Shown: positions 50,572 to 60,680, numbered from the stretch's first letter. The stretch is DNA of 64,000 nt from Pyxicephalus adspersus (GCF_032062135.1 NC_092862.1:67354715-67418714); one strand, 5' to 3'. The notes: generated by a model not told the origin, from the sequence alone. A program made the numbers and translations.

Positions 50572-51888
50572 CAGTTAGGTCCATACATATTTGGACAGGG
50601 ACAACTTTTTTCTAATTTTGGTTCTGTACATTACCACAATTAATGTTTAATGAAACAACTCAGATGCCGTTGAACTGCAGACTTTCAGCTTTAATTCAGT
50701 GGGTTGAACTAAAGCCTTTTTTTTAACACAATCACTTTATTTCAGGGCTTTAAAAGTAATTGGACAATTGACTCAAAGGCTTTTTCATGGGCTGGTGTGG
50801 GCAATTCCTTCGGCATGTCATTATCAATTAGGCAGATAAAAGGCCTGGAGTTGATTTGAGGGGGGGGTGCTTGTATGTGGAAGATTTTGCTGTGAAAAGA
50901 CAACATGCGGTACAAGGAGCTCTCCATGCAGGTGAAACAGGCCATCTTTAAGCTGCAAAATCAGATAAAACCCATCTAAGAAATTGCTACAATATTAGGA
51001 ATGGCAAAATCAACAGTTTGGTAAATCATGAGAAAGAAACAAAGCACTGGTGAACTCAGCAACGCCAAAAGACCTGGACGTCCACGGAAGACAACAGTGG
51101 TGGATGATTGCAGAATCATTGCCATGGTGAAGAGAAACCCCTTCACAACAGCCAACCAAGTGAACAACACTCTCCAGGAGGTAGGCGTATCGATATCCAA
51201 GTCTACCATAAAGAGATTTTAAACATTTTTTATATTCATGATATCTACTAGACCCTTGTTGGGACATATTTCTGTAAGTTACAGGTCTAAAATTAAAAAA
51301 AAAAAATTTCATGAAAAACAGTGTACTGCTTTTGGTACAGAAACCTAGACATCAGTGTAACGCCCAGGAGGTTAAAGCAAAGAAGTAGAATATTTTTGAA
51401 TGGCCAAGTCAGTCACCTGATATGAACCCAATTGAGCATGCATTTCACTTGTTGAAGACTAAACCTCGGAAAGGCCCACAAACAAACAGCAACTGAAAGC
51501 CGCTGCAGTAAAGGCCTGGCAGAGCATTAAAAAGGAGGAAACACAGCATCTGGCGATGTCCATGAGTTAAAGACAGCAAAGGGTTTTCAGCCAAGTATTA
51601 GCAAATGAACATTTTATGTTTATTACATTTTAAATGAAAATTAAAAATTTTTATTTTATTTACATTGTCCATTTACTTTTGAGCCCCTAAAATGAAGTCA
51701 TTATGTTAAAAAAAAAAAGGCTTTAGTTTCGCAAATTTTTATGCAATCATTTTCAACCCACTGAATTAAAGCTGAAAGTCTGCAGTTCAACTGCATCTGA
51801 GTTGTTTCATTTAAAATTAATTGTGGTAATGTACAGAACCAAAGTTCGAAAAAAGTTCACTCTGTCCAAATATGTATGGACCTAACTG
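50572..51888 (+). mobile_element. Tc1/mariner element with both ends, interior rearranged
   Basis: The element starts CAGTTAGGTCCATACATATT after TA (50570-50571) and ends GTATGGACCTAACTG before TA (51889-51890), so it has intact termini and a TA duplication. The transposase N-terminus remains at 51028-51222 and matches the copy at 12225. The middle of the gene is replaced by an unrelated fragment (51216-51375). The end of the gene, including NPIEHAFHL and the C-terminus missing from the 12225 copy, follows at 51376-51570 in a damaged frame. Confidence 0.92.
51216..51375 (-). mobile_element. Fragment of a 'TTAACCTCC' dispersed element inside the Tc1 copy
   Basis: On the minus strand the fragment begins TTTAACCTCCTGGGCGTTAC and contains GTTTTTCATGAAATTTT. 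The element at 52980 has the same layout (TTAACCTCCCGAGC, then GTTTTTCATGAAAATTT). It replaces the central part of the transposase gene. One explanation is insertion into the Tc1 copy combined with deletion. Confidence 0.6.
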
Positions 51889-52343
51889 TATATTGCTTTT
51901 AATGTAAGCTGTTTGTTTTAATGTTCTTTACTGTTACCCTTTTCTTACTCTTCTTTTTACACCACAATTTCACATATTCAGCCACTGCCAGGATGTGATA
52001 TTCCCCAGTACTGGTTGTCCCTACATGCTCCAAACTGCAAACCAGTTCAGGTTCTCAAAAGATATTTTTAACCTTTGGCATACATGGTTTTTTCTCCTTT
52101 ACTCCTTATTTTTTATACTTCTCAGAATATTTACGTTAAGTTTCTGCAATCAGCCGTATTTGCCGATTTCTGTTTATCTGCAGGTTTTGCACTGCACACC
52201 TATCCAAAACTTTTGAGCATGATTATTGTAGTAGTCGCTACTGTAGTCACTACTACATTATTCACATGATTTTTTTCATGCTCATACTTTCATTACAAGT
52301 GACTAGGATGGCACATCACATTGATTTTTCTTTTCTTTCACAG

Positions 52344-52430
52344 CTTAACAGTATTGACTTCTCCTGTAGTACGGATATAACTCAGTTTCGACAACTGAAT
52401 CTGGATGACATTCGAAGAGCTTTCTTTTTG
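52344..52430 (+). CDS. PIGN: PIGN exon I
   Basis: The acceptor TTTCTTTCACAG opens an 87-nt, 29-codon exon that is phase 0 on both sides. It reads [20 protein letters not shown] then DDIRRAFFL and ends at donor GTATGT. It is the only largely polar exon here and encodes the loop before the most conserved PigN segment. It can be skipped without a frameshift, so loss of this exon in transcripts would be silent to frame. Confidence 0.95.
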
Positions 52431-52979
52431 GTATGTTTTTTTTTTTGTTTTTTTTTTGAGTGTTGTGGTCATTGTTTGAGTGTTGTGGTCATTGTCTTTG
52501 GCATAATGTTTTTTTAAAGATTCAATTGAGTTGTCATACTTATTATTCTAGAGTTGAGTAATCCACACATATAAAATAGGTTTTAATATCTGTTTTAGAT
52601 AGTTTGTGCCTATTTATTTTATGTTTCTTTGCAATTATGTTCCATAACTTGCCCCTGTACTACAATTTCTATGTTGGCAATTTGAAGAAAGGTGTGATAG
52701 TGCTAACTTATCAGGTTTAAAGATAACATGGGTTTAATAAAATTTCATATATAATGTTTTAAAAATGAATAGTTTTATTGAACAACTATGCTTGGAAAAT
52801 TGAACGGATATTGTTGACTTTAAAGCTGAATTCCAAGCAAGCTCAGTGTATACAAAAAAAAGATAGCAATGGTATTTAAGCAGTAATTGCAGAAGACAAC
52901 TTGTATGAAGAAAGCCTTTGTCGGTAGATGAGTGTCAATTATTAGACCCTAGGGGACTTCTAAATCTCCATAGGCAAGG

Positions 52980-53533
52980 TTAACCTCCCGAGCAATTCAT
53001 TTCTGTCCAGATTTATGTCTAAAAGCGATACGTTGTTTTTCATGAAAATTTATTTCACAGTATAATATATTAGTATGAGTATATAAGGTTTGAAACACAA
53101 AAACATGTCAAATAATAAATTAAATATATATTTTTTTTAATTTTTAAATTAAAAAAACAATAAATAAATATACTCATACTAATATATTATACTGCAAAAT
53201 AACTGTTTGTGAAAAACAATGCACTGATTTTACACATATAAATCCACTGTGTTGCATTCAATACAGCTATTTTGTATTGTATTGAATGCAATACAAATAG
53301 ATTTGAATTTCCCACCCTGAACGGAACGCCGGTGACTCATCAGGTGCAGAGAACGCCAGCCTGAGGAAGGAGGAAGACACGAAGGATGATGGAGGACACC
53401 GACTGATCAGGTATTCACTTTGTTTACTATTGTTTCCATAGGTTTACCTACCCTGAGTGTGAGTCAGGGTTACCGCTTCCAGCATCTTTTTTCTACCCCG
53501 AGTCACACTTGGGGTTACCGCTAGGGAGGATAA
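52980..53533. mobile_element. Non-autonomous DNA element with CCTCCC/GGGAGG ends
   Basis: The left end TTAACCTCCCGAGC and right end GCTAGGGAGGATAA are roughly inverted. Inside is a perfect 27-bp inverted repeat (53058-53084 and 53168-53194, TAATATATTAGTATGAGTAT and complement). A second pair of related TACCCTGAGTGTGAGTCAGGGTTACCGC-type blocks lies at 53447-53520. From memory elements beginning 'TTAACCTCC' are abundant in ranoid frogs. No coding capacity. Confidence 0.65.
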
Positions 53534-53749
53534 AGAATTTGTAATATGTAAAAGTATTCCTTTAAAAATGCAATTCTTTGAAGTTAATTGTCACTGGTCC
53601 CCTAATGTCAACATATCAATGGGCAACTATTTTTTAAAAACTTTTCACCAGCAGGAGTATTATACTTATAAATAAACAGCTTAAATATACAAGGTTAGCA
53701 TGCCCTGCAGATCAAGAAGGTAGAATAACAAAGTTGGTGATGGAATTAG

Positions 53750-56333
53750 TAGATAAAAAATATTCTATCTATATTATATATGCCCCTAATGCTCCAACTA
53801 AGCAGTTTTTTCAAACAATATCCACATGGGTATCACAGGATTGAAATCCAAATAAATTGCTAGGAGGTGATTTTAATATGGTCATGAATCATAGAGAGGA
53901 TAAAACACAAACAAATTCAGTAGGTAAGCTGCAGGGACAAACTTTATTGAATAGTAATGAAACAACATATTTAACAGATTTTGTACAATCTATGAGCTTG
54001 CATGATGTATGGAGGGAGAGATATTCGATTGAAAAACAATTTACATTCTATTCACATGTACATGCCTCACATTCAAGAATAGATTAATTTTTTTTTGTTC
54101 TACATCATTATACCCCCTAATAGAACACCTGGAAATTGGTGCAATGGTCCTTTCAGACCATGCACCAATTTTGATAGATGTCATGGATATGACACCTAAA
54201 GGTGTCAAAAAAGGATAGAAATCCTATGTATTTGGAATCATATAGACCGATTTCATGGATAAAATGTAGATGCAAAATCTTGTCAAAAATCATTGCTGAT
54301 AGGTTAGCTTCTATATTACCACAGTTGATATTTCCTTCCCAAGCGGGATTTGTGCGGAAACACTCAGCAGTGACAAATATCCAGAAAGTATTGGGAGTTC
54401 TAGAAACTGCTAAAATACAACCAGATAACATTATTGCAATCTTGGGGATCGATGATGAAAAAGCATTTGATAACATTAGTATACAATGGCTATTTAAATT
54501 TAAAATGGCTTTTTGTTAGCGTTCCAACCCTTAGCATGGACGATTGAGACGCCACCTAAATTACATGGAGTAAAAATAGGGACACAAGAAATAAAAGCTG
54601 CATATTTTGCAGATAATATTGTGGTATTTACAGCTAAACTTTTTACAGCTAAAATATGTCTGTGACATATGTTATATTCAAGAATTGTATCAGACATTTA
54701 GCAAAATCTCAGGTTTGAAGATTAATATTGGAAAAAAAGTGAAATACTAACATAATACTAAAATAACCTGGGATATAACGATTCCCTTTACAATAGCAAA
54801 GTCAAATATAACGTACTTAGGAATTAAAATCGGAAAACGCCCATCCTCTATTTACCATCTAAACTATCCTCCTTTAATACAGAAAATTTTTAAAGAACTG
54901 GAACTGTGGGACAAGTTACCACTATCTTTGTTTGGCATGTGCCATTTATTAAAAATGGTTTCTTTTGCGAAATTGCTCTATCCTATGCAAACAATACTGT
55001 TACTAAGACATAAAGATATACAAATGCTGGATAGGGCATTCAGTAAGAGAGCAAGGTAAGAGAGCTAAAATATCCCCATCTAAACTGACATTACCAAAAG
55101 AGGAGGGAGGGGTTAACTTTCCAGATATAAGATTTTATACCTTAGTGTGTCTTACACGGCATGTAGTAGATAGGTTACTGGATACATCTAGACATTTCAA
55201 TGTAGATTTAGAAATGAATATGGTGTTACCATGGAATTTGAAAGCCTTATTACATTGCAAAGTAACTAAATTGCCAGATCACTTGAAGCATAATTTGCTG
55301 ATTAAAGATACAATACTTACATGGCGAGAAGTTAAGGTGCGTACACACTTCCAATTTTTATCGTTCCAATCGAACGACGAACGATCGATTGGGCAAAAAA
55401 TCATTCGTAAAAAAGTAACCAACGACGCCGACGAACGAGGAAAGTCGCTGGAAACGAACGACCGGACCGGCGGATCGGATTGGACGACGATCGTTGAACA
55501 TCGTTCGTGTGTACGGTCGTTCGTTGATCATCCATGTTCAGAGCATGCGTGATGAACGAACGTCCGTTCACTTTCCTGTCGTGCACATAGTTCCTCTATC
55601 GCTTAAACGATCGTATCTATTGTGTGTACAATATCTACGAGCGATCGTGTCGTTACCTCTATGTGCAGTATCGGTGCTATACGATCGTTCATATATATCG
55701 TGCAGGAACGTTCGTCGTTCGTTTTCCGACGATAATAATTGGAAGTGTGTACGTAGCTTTAGGCATAAAATGAGGATATCCACAGGTGTGTCCAGATATT
55801 AGTGGAGATCCAAATTTTAAACCTAGACACATATGTAGGGTATTTCAGATGTGGAAAAAAAAGGGTTATACTATTGTCATGATTTATTAGATGATGAAAT
55901 GGAACAGGTGTTGCCCAAGTTCTTAAAGAGAAAAATAATTTGACAGCTGGGCCAGCCCATGTATTGTACTATTTGCAAGCGGTATCTTACTATAGAACAT
56001 TGATAAGGCCATATTCCCATGTAAATCCAATGTAGATAAGTGTTTATGAGAATTTGCTTACTTTATCCCCTTTATCGATATCAAATTCTATCAAAATTAT
56101 CAAAGAAATTTTATTAGGCTATTAATGTGGGACAGTGGCAAAGAGATTTCTTGATCGAAGAGTTAGTAGATCAAATTCTACAAGGATATTTGACAGTTCG
56201 GAAATATATGAATAATGAAAATTGGAGAGAGACTAAATTTAAAATTCATAGAGCACACAAAGTTATTAGGAAAAAGGAAAAAGATGGGCCATGTGTTTTC
56301 CATTTAAAAAAAGTTATAAAAATTGTTTATTAA
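53750..56333 (+). pseudogene. L1-like ORF2 remnant (endonuclease + RT)
   Basis: The endonuclease part reads LGGDFNMVMNHREDKTQTN, then SRID and LSDHAPILID. A deletion follows. RT resumes with LESYRPISWIKCRCKILSKI, SQAGFVRKHSAVTNIQKVL and the motif GIDDEKAFDNI. The normal FADD catalytic motif appears as FADN at about 54610, so the second catalytic Asp is lost. Then come ITYLGIKIGK (54815) and LYPMQTILLL (54975). The C-terminal piece has YMNNENWRETKFKIHRA. Stops and frameshifts occur throughout. Confidence 0.87.
55335..55758. mobile_element. CpG-rich MITE, long subfamily, copy 3 (recent, inside L1)
   Basis: This 424-bp element has ends AGGTGCGTACACACTTCC and GGAAGTGTGTACGTAGCT and an exact TTA duplication (55332-55334 and 55759-55761). 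It interrupts the L1 ORF2 relic right after the codons for ILTWREV. It is nearly identical to the copy at 37241. The 135-codon frame at 55145-55552 is a chimera of L1 and MITE sequence, not a gene. Confidence 0.94.
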
Positions 56334-56418
56334 AAGAAAACAAAACATTTTTCTGTATTGCTTTGAAATATATATTTACTTGTAAGGAACTACTACTGCT
56401 ACTACTTGTTCATTATAT

Positions 56419-56996
56419 CCCAGTGAAGTTAGGGTCAATATAGGTAATTTTCCTTTTAATGGTCTATCTTGACGCATTTTGCCCTTTGTGCTGGTTGTCT
56501 GCTGACAGGACAGTCTTTTCCATTTTATCCAAAAAAAGCAATATCCAACCCAATTTTCCCTGTGCATTTGAAAACCTCATCTCTCTCTAACACCATAGAA
56601 GTTATCCTGGGTGTTTGACATATTACCCATATTCATTATCTCACTTTCGAGAGTGAATATCTGTTTAGTATTTTACATCTTTCTACAGATAATTTATCCT
56701 CATCAAGCAGTCAATCCACCAAGTTTATTCCACCAGTGTTTTTAACAGGACTACCTTCATAGAAAATCAAGCTTGAGCAAGTGTATTCAGACCACTACCC
56801 CTCCCTTTTTGTACTATTCTGGCATTCGGGTACAAGCACAATTACTGATCTTCTATCCATTTATTTTACATCGCTACCTGGTCAATATACCATGGTCTCA
56901 ACTCCCCTGAGGAAGCCCACGAGGGCGAAACGCGTCAGGAGAGACCATTAACAGGAAAATTACCTATATTCCTATATTGACCCTCACTTCACTGGG
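56419..56996. repeat. Foldback (long inverted repeat) element with GAAACGCGTC motif
   Basis: The left arm 56419-56490 (CCCAGTGAAGTTAGGGTCAA onward) is the reverse complement of the right arm 56918-56996, with few mismatches and one 8-bp insertion (CCTATATT duplicated) in the right arm. About 430 bp separate the arms. The right arm follows CCTGAGGAAGCCCAC and contains GGGCGAAACGCGTC. No reading frame of interest is seen. Transposon superfamily is unknown. Confidence 0.75.
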
Positions 56997-57065
56997 GTTT
57001 GGTGTACATTATAACCAACCCGATATAATGTATCTAGATTCATAACGTCAGAGTACTAAAACCTT

Positions 57066-57086
57066 ATATGTATGTATGTATGTTAG
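57066..57086. repeat. (TATG)n microsatellite
   Basis: Four to five TATG units, 70 bp after the foldback element. Confidence 0.85.
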
Positions 57087-57324
57087 GACATTTATTTTAT
57101 TTTATTGAATATAAAAAAAAGATTTTATTAAATTGTTTATTAATACTGCCTGAAAGAAACACTTTTCTCTTCATCCTCTTCTTATCTATATAATATTTAT
57201 ATTGTAACCAGATCGTAAGTATTTTTCTCCATAAGGCAAATCAATGAGGTAAATTTGCACATGACAACTTGAACCATGTTTGCTTTCACGATTTAATGAA
57301 CATTTCCTTTTATATTTTTTTTAG

Positions 57325-57380
57325 GTGTTCTTCATAGTCACTGCCTTTTTCGGTACTGGGAATATAGCATCAATTAACAG
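57325..57380 (+). CDS. PIGN: PIGN exon J
   Basis: A short 56-nt exon follows the acceptor TATTTTTTTTAG. It reads VFFIVTAFFGTGNIASIN in phase 0 and ends AG in phase 2. The donor GTGGGA at 57381 is weak beyond the first three bases. The FFGTGNIASIN motif is the most conserved part of the PigN domain and makes the call certain despite the short length. Confidence 0.95.
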
Positions 57381-58010
57381 GTGGGATTAAATTTTAAAGC
57401 CATAATAAGAAAAACAATCAGAAATTCACCGGTGGTTTTAATGTAAGCCATGTTTAAACCAATATTCTAACCTTACCCCAATTGCTTCTTATGTAGTTTC
57501 GGCCTGCCACTACATTGACATGTTGTGGTGGCAGTTTTCTGAATCCTGGCGATTTCTGACTCTATGAACTGAGCCTTAAAAAAATTTCTATTGAACTATC
57601 TTCCAAACATATCCTGTATATGAGTGTTGGCTGGCTTACTGACTTAAGCTGGGGAGAAAACAACTTCTGTTTTTTACATACTTACCTGAGTTGTGAGAGC
57701 TATTGACTACTGTGATATTGAGTTTCTTCAGCAGAAACCTTATTACCCTTGAACCACAATAGGCCCCCAAGACTGCTTTTGCACTGTAGTGGTATTCATA
57801 GAAATCTGTTAAGGTTTGTGATACAGGCTTAGCCAGTGGTAAAGAGGTTTGCACTAGATGAAGTGAAGTCATTCTGAGTCGGATAAGTAAGTAGCCGTGA
57901 TAAGGCTATGGGGGTTCAACAAGGCAGTAAAAGTATTTTTGTGTGGAAGTAACATTTTAGAGATGTGATATTTCTTCTTCTCATTATGTATCTAATTTGT
58001 TCCTTTTTAG
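57381..58010 (+). other. Intron J-K (630 bp)
   Basis: The smallest intron in the window. A stretch at 57635-57890 (CTTACCTGAGTTGTGAGAGC and following) is somewhat richer in GC than its flanks. I see no diagnostic ends or coding signal. Confidence 0.7.
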
Positions 58011-58086
58011 TTTTGACCCAGCATCTGTGTATTGTTTCCTTACTGTGTTTAACCCATTTGTGATGGGATCTTTAATGATGTGGAAG
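58011..58086 (+). CDS. PIGN: PIGN exon K
   Basis: The acceptor TTCCTTTTTAG is followed by T, completing Ser with the AG of exon J. The exon reads [20 protein letters not shown] then LMMWK and ends in phase 0 at donor GTGAGT. The joined [16 protein letters not shown] sequence is a typical PIGN hallmark. The exon supplies most of one membrane segment. Confidence 0.95.
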
Positions 58087-60606
58087 GTGAGTTTTTAAGT
58101 TTCTATTAAGCTTGTTGTATGTCCATTCAGTTAGTCGTGTAATCTGTGCACCTCTGCTAGACTGCACAGCTAGATTCTATGCTCATTTAGACATTTCTGT
58201 TGAGCAATGCAACCTGAACTAGGACTAACCCAAGTCATTGAATGAACAAAGGAGCGATAGTTAGACAGACTCCAATGTGCCATGCAGTAAAGTCTGACTA
58301 GATTACAGTGATACCATTTCCTTTCCTATTCCTAATTCTGCTTTGTAGAATTACAAGAGGCTTATATCAAAAATAAAAGAAAAAACTCTCCACTCCCTAA
58401 AAAGTAACTAAACCTAATTTTCAGTACACATCTGCTGTGCAAATTACCACAATGACAAATAAATGCAATAAAAAAAAATGCAGAGAGCCTAAAAAGCCCA
58501 CCAAAATTTATAAACCAAATGAATTTGTGAATCATTGGTATCTAAAACTATTGGTTCTGTCTGTTACCTCATCTAATTTCTGTCCCTTTTTAAACTGAAT
58601 CCTCCCAGTGCACTGTCACGCTATACAGCTCAAAAACAATAATTTGGTTGGGAGGTGTACAAGCAGAAATTGGTTGTCTTTGTTTTTTCAAAGAAGTTAG
58701 CAAAATCTGATGAGTACGTGTGCATTGAGGTAGCGCAATGTGTTTTAGCATCCATGGACAAAAAAAAAATTACCTTTTATTTAAATGGACTTTTATGTAC
58801 TTTCTTACTTTATTTACTTTTATTTTACATTCAGATTTTTTATTTATTTATAGAGCGTTAATCACGGAGTCAAATTCCCTCTGCTAGTGGTTTATTTGTA
58901 TATTTCATACCTAATTTTGGTGGGAATTTATCAATAGGGCTCTATTTATAAAACAAGGAAATTTGACCTTCAAACTCAAACATTCCCTCATGGGAATCTT
59001 TTAAGTAACAATGCATAATACCATTTCTAATTACTTGCAAAAATACAAAACTAGTCATAACCACAAAAAGTACTAAAGCGCAAAGTACAGCTATATACAA
59101 TTAACCTCATGTGGTTGAGTGTTTGTCTTTCTTTTTGGTATCATGTATGATGAAAATGGTTTATATCTTTTATCATATGTTTGTGAATAAAATACTGGAT
59201 TATAAATCATTTGAATATACCTTCATTTTTAAGAAGATACAAGACTTAAAAATCCTGCATTAACACAACAATTACATTTATCAATTACAATTACATTATA
59301 GCTTTATTACAAAAATAGGACAAAGGAGTGTGGGATGAAAAAAGAGAACATTTTCATCTAAAGCAATCTCATATAGATAGAGAGTGATAGAAAGTGGGGT
59401 TTAAAATAGGGTGCTAAAATCTAGGGAGAACCCAAATAATTACCTCCTACCTACTTGAGCCGTGACTGTAATAACATTGAAGGCCTGGTACTTCTAACCC
59501 CCCATAAAGCCTGGAGTTGTATAGTGCATTCTAGGCCATTTTTGACCCCACATAAATCAAAGTAGTTTATTTTCAAGTGCCAGGGACTTGTTACGATTCA
59601 TGGACAGACCCAAGGATTCAGTGAAAAAGCAACAAGAAACAAGAAGGTTCAATAAAGTAGCTAAAGTGGATCTATCAACACTTTTTTTTACTTTATATTA
59701 CAAGGTAAAAATATCCGTTTTTATATAACCAAAAACAAAATTAATTTATTTAAAAATTTGAAGGGGAGACTTCTCTCTTTCTGTCTTTATCACCACAAAA
59801 GTAAAGACTGAATGGGAAACCCTCAGCCTCCTGATTTATATATGTCACAGGCTGTGGGCGGTTCCTTCTGTGTATGCCTGAGTACCAAAGTATCAACGTT
59901 TTCCTCCAATGTTAGAAATAAAAATGAAAATGCTGATCTCACACATGCGCACTGCAGCACATTGACATTTTTTTTACCCCTGGCTCCTCAGGGGTAACGC
60001 TTTAATTGCAAGAGCAAACAGAAAGGAGACAAACGGCACCCTTGTCTAGTGCCCTTTCTAATATAAAAGCGTGGAGATAGGTAGCCTTGAAATTTTGGCA
60101 GAGGGAGCATTATATATTGTGGATAATGTCGATGGAAGGCTGGGTCAAAGCCCATGGTATGTTGAAGGAAGAACAAATAGTCCCAGGATAAGATATCTAA
60201 AGTTATTTGCAAATCTAGAGATAGGAGCATAGTCTCCCTGGTATACCCATCATCTCAACTAAACTGTACCATCAAAATCGAAGCAATTGACCTGCTGGGT
60301 TTGGTCCTGTTCCTGATGGTTACAATTCAAGCCCACCTGATCTTGATAAATGTAAGGAGCTTTTTTTTCCACTGCAACATTCAGATGGCAGGATGTGTAA
60401 AAGATCTTATATTCTTGTAATTATTTAATGTCTTTCTAACTTGTGTTAAAGAGGGGCATTCATTTGCAATTCAGCTAGTATGCTTAATCATTTATATAGA
60501 AATTTGCCCCATTATTTATTGCTTCGTTAAAGCCTGTTCACTTTCACCCATATGGAGCTCTTTAAAGAACTTTTTTTGCTCTAAGATTCAGCTTTGTCTT
60601 CTACAG
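58087..60606 (+). other. Intron K-L (2520 bp)
   Basis: The part 58087-59980 is AT-rich with no recognised repeat. An L1 fragment lies at 59990-60250. The acceptor is CTTCTACAG. Confidence 0.75.
59990..60250 (-). mobile_element. L1-like RT fragment, minus strand
   Basis: The minus-strand frame 60230-59988 reads GYLSPRFYIRKGTRQGCRLS then PFCLLLQ. This matches the L1 RT block in which 'IRKGTRQGCPLSPLLF' precedes the catalytic motif. Only this part of the element is present, and both ends are truncated. Confidence 0.82.
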
Positions 60607-60680
60607 ATACTCATCCCCTTCATTATGGTGATGTGCGCTTTTGAAACCGTTCAGATCTCAGCACAGATTTCTTCGAAAAG
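60607..60680 (+). CDS. PIGN: PIGN exon L
   Basis: The exon follows CTTCTACAG and reads ILIPFIMVMCAFETVQISAQ then ISSK. It ends with AG in phase 2, and the donor is GTAAAA at 60681. In mammals, as I recall, the protein continues with Ser-Leu-Phe and a last 75-80 residues with further membrane segments. No such sequence was found in 60681-64000, so the next exon must lie downstream. Confidence 0.94.

Larger units (their letters stand above)
40290..52343 (+). other. Intron H-I (12,054 bp)
   Basis: The first 2.3 kb (40290-42630) and the stretches 47000-47500, 48270-49460, 49725-50570 and 51891-52343 are AT-rich without recognised elements. The rest is occupied by an L1 relic, TA repeats, a SINE and a Tc1 derivative, listed separately. 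Near 40905 (AAAGCTGCCATACACC) there may be an old end of a MITE, too degraded to call. Confidence 0.75.
53690..56335 (+). mobile_element. L1/Tx1-like LINE relic, plus strand, interrupted by a MITE
   Basis: ORF2 remains run on the plus strand from the endonuclease (53750-54185) through RT (54202-55140) to the C-terminus (56127-56333). The MITE at 55335-55758 sits within it. The segment between endonuclease and RT has been deleted at about 54190. The 5' part, including ORF1, is absent, consistent with 5' truncation. Confidence 0.88.
52431..57324 (+). other. Intron I-J (4894 bp)
   Basis: The donor is followed by T-rich sequence with the direct repeat TTGAGTGTTGTGGTCATTGT at 52456-52493. The rest is a 'TTAACCTCC' element (52980-53533), an L1 relic with a MITE insertion (53690-56335) and a foldback element (56419-56996). 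Little of the intron is unassigned. Confidence 0.8.
2850..60680 (+). other. PIGN: PIGN gene, 3' part (12 exons, both ends outside the window)
   Basis: Twelve exons (A-L) join in frame into 1145 nt. The joined product reads as the C-terminal PigN domain of GPI ethanolamine phosphate transferase 1 (yeast Mcd4). This ER membrane enzyme adds phosphoethanolamine to the first mannose of the GPI-anchor precursor. Recognition rests on long runs matching the vertebrate family, for example the join of exons I-K, which reads [11 protein letters not shown] then VFFIVTAFFGTGNIASINSF. The lumenal catalytic domain of the alkaline phosphatase superfamily would be encoded upstream of position 1. The final 75-80 residues should lie beyond 64000. 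Introns run from 630 bp to 19.8 kb. No frameshift or internal stop is seen, so the gene looks functional. Confidence 0.95.

Noticed and set aside
55145..55552. 135-codon plus-strand frame
   Set aside because: It runs from L1 sequence into a MITE across an insertion border, so it is a chance fusion.
56127..56333. Possible separate small gene (68 codons)
   Set aside because: The YMNNENWRETKFKIHRA run is the C-terminal part of L1 ORF2, and it continues the relic interrupted by the MITE.
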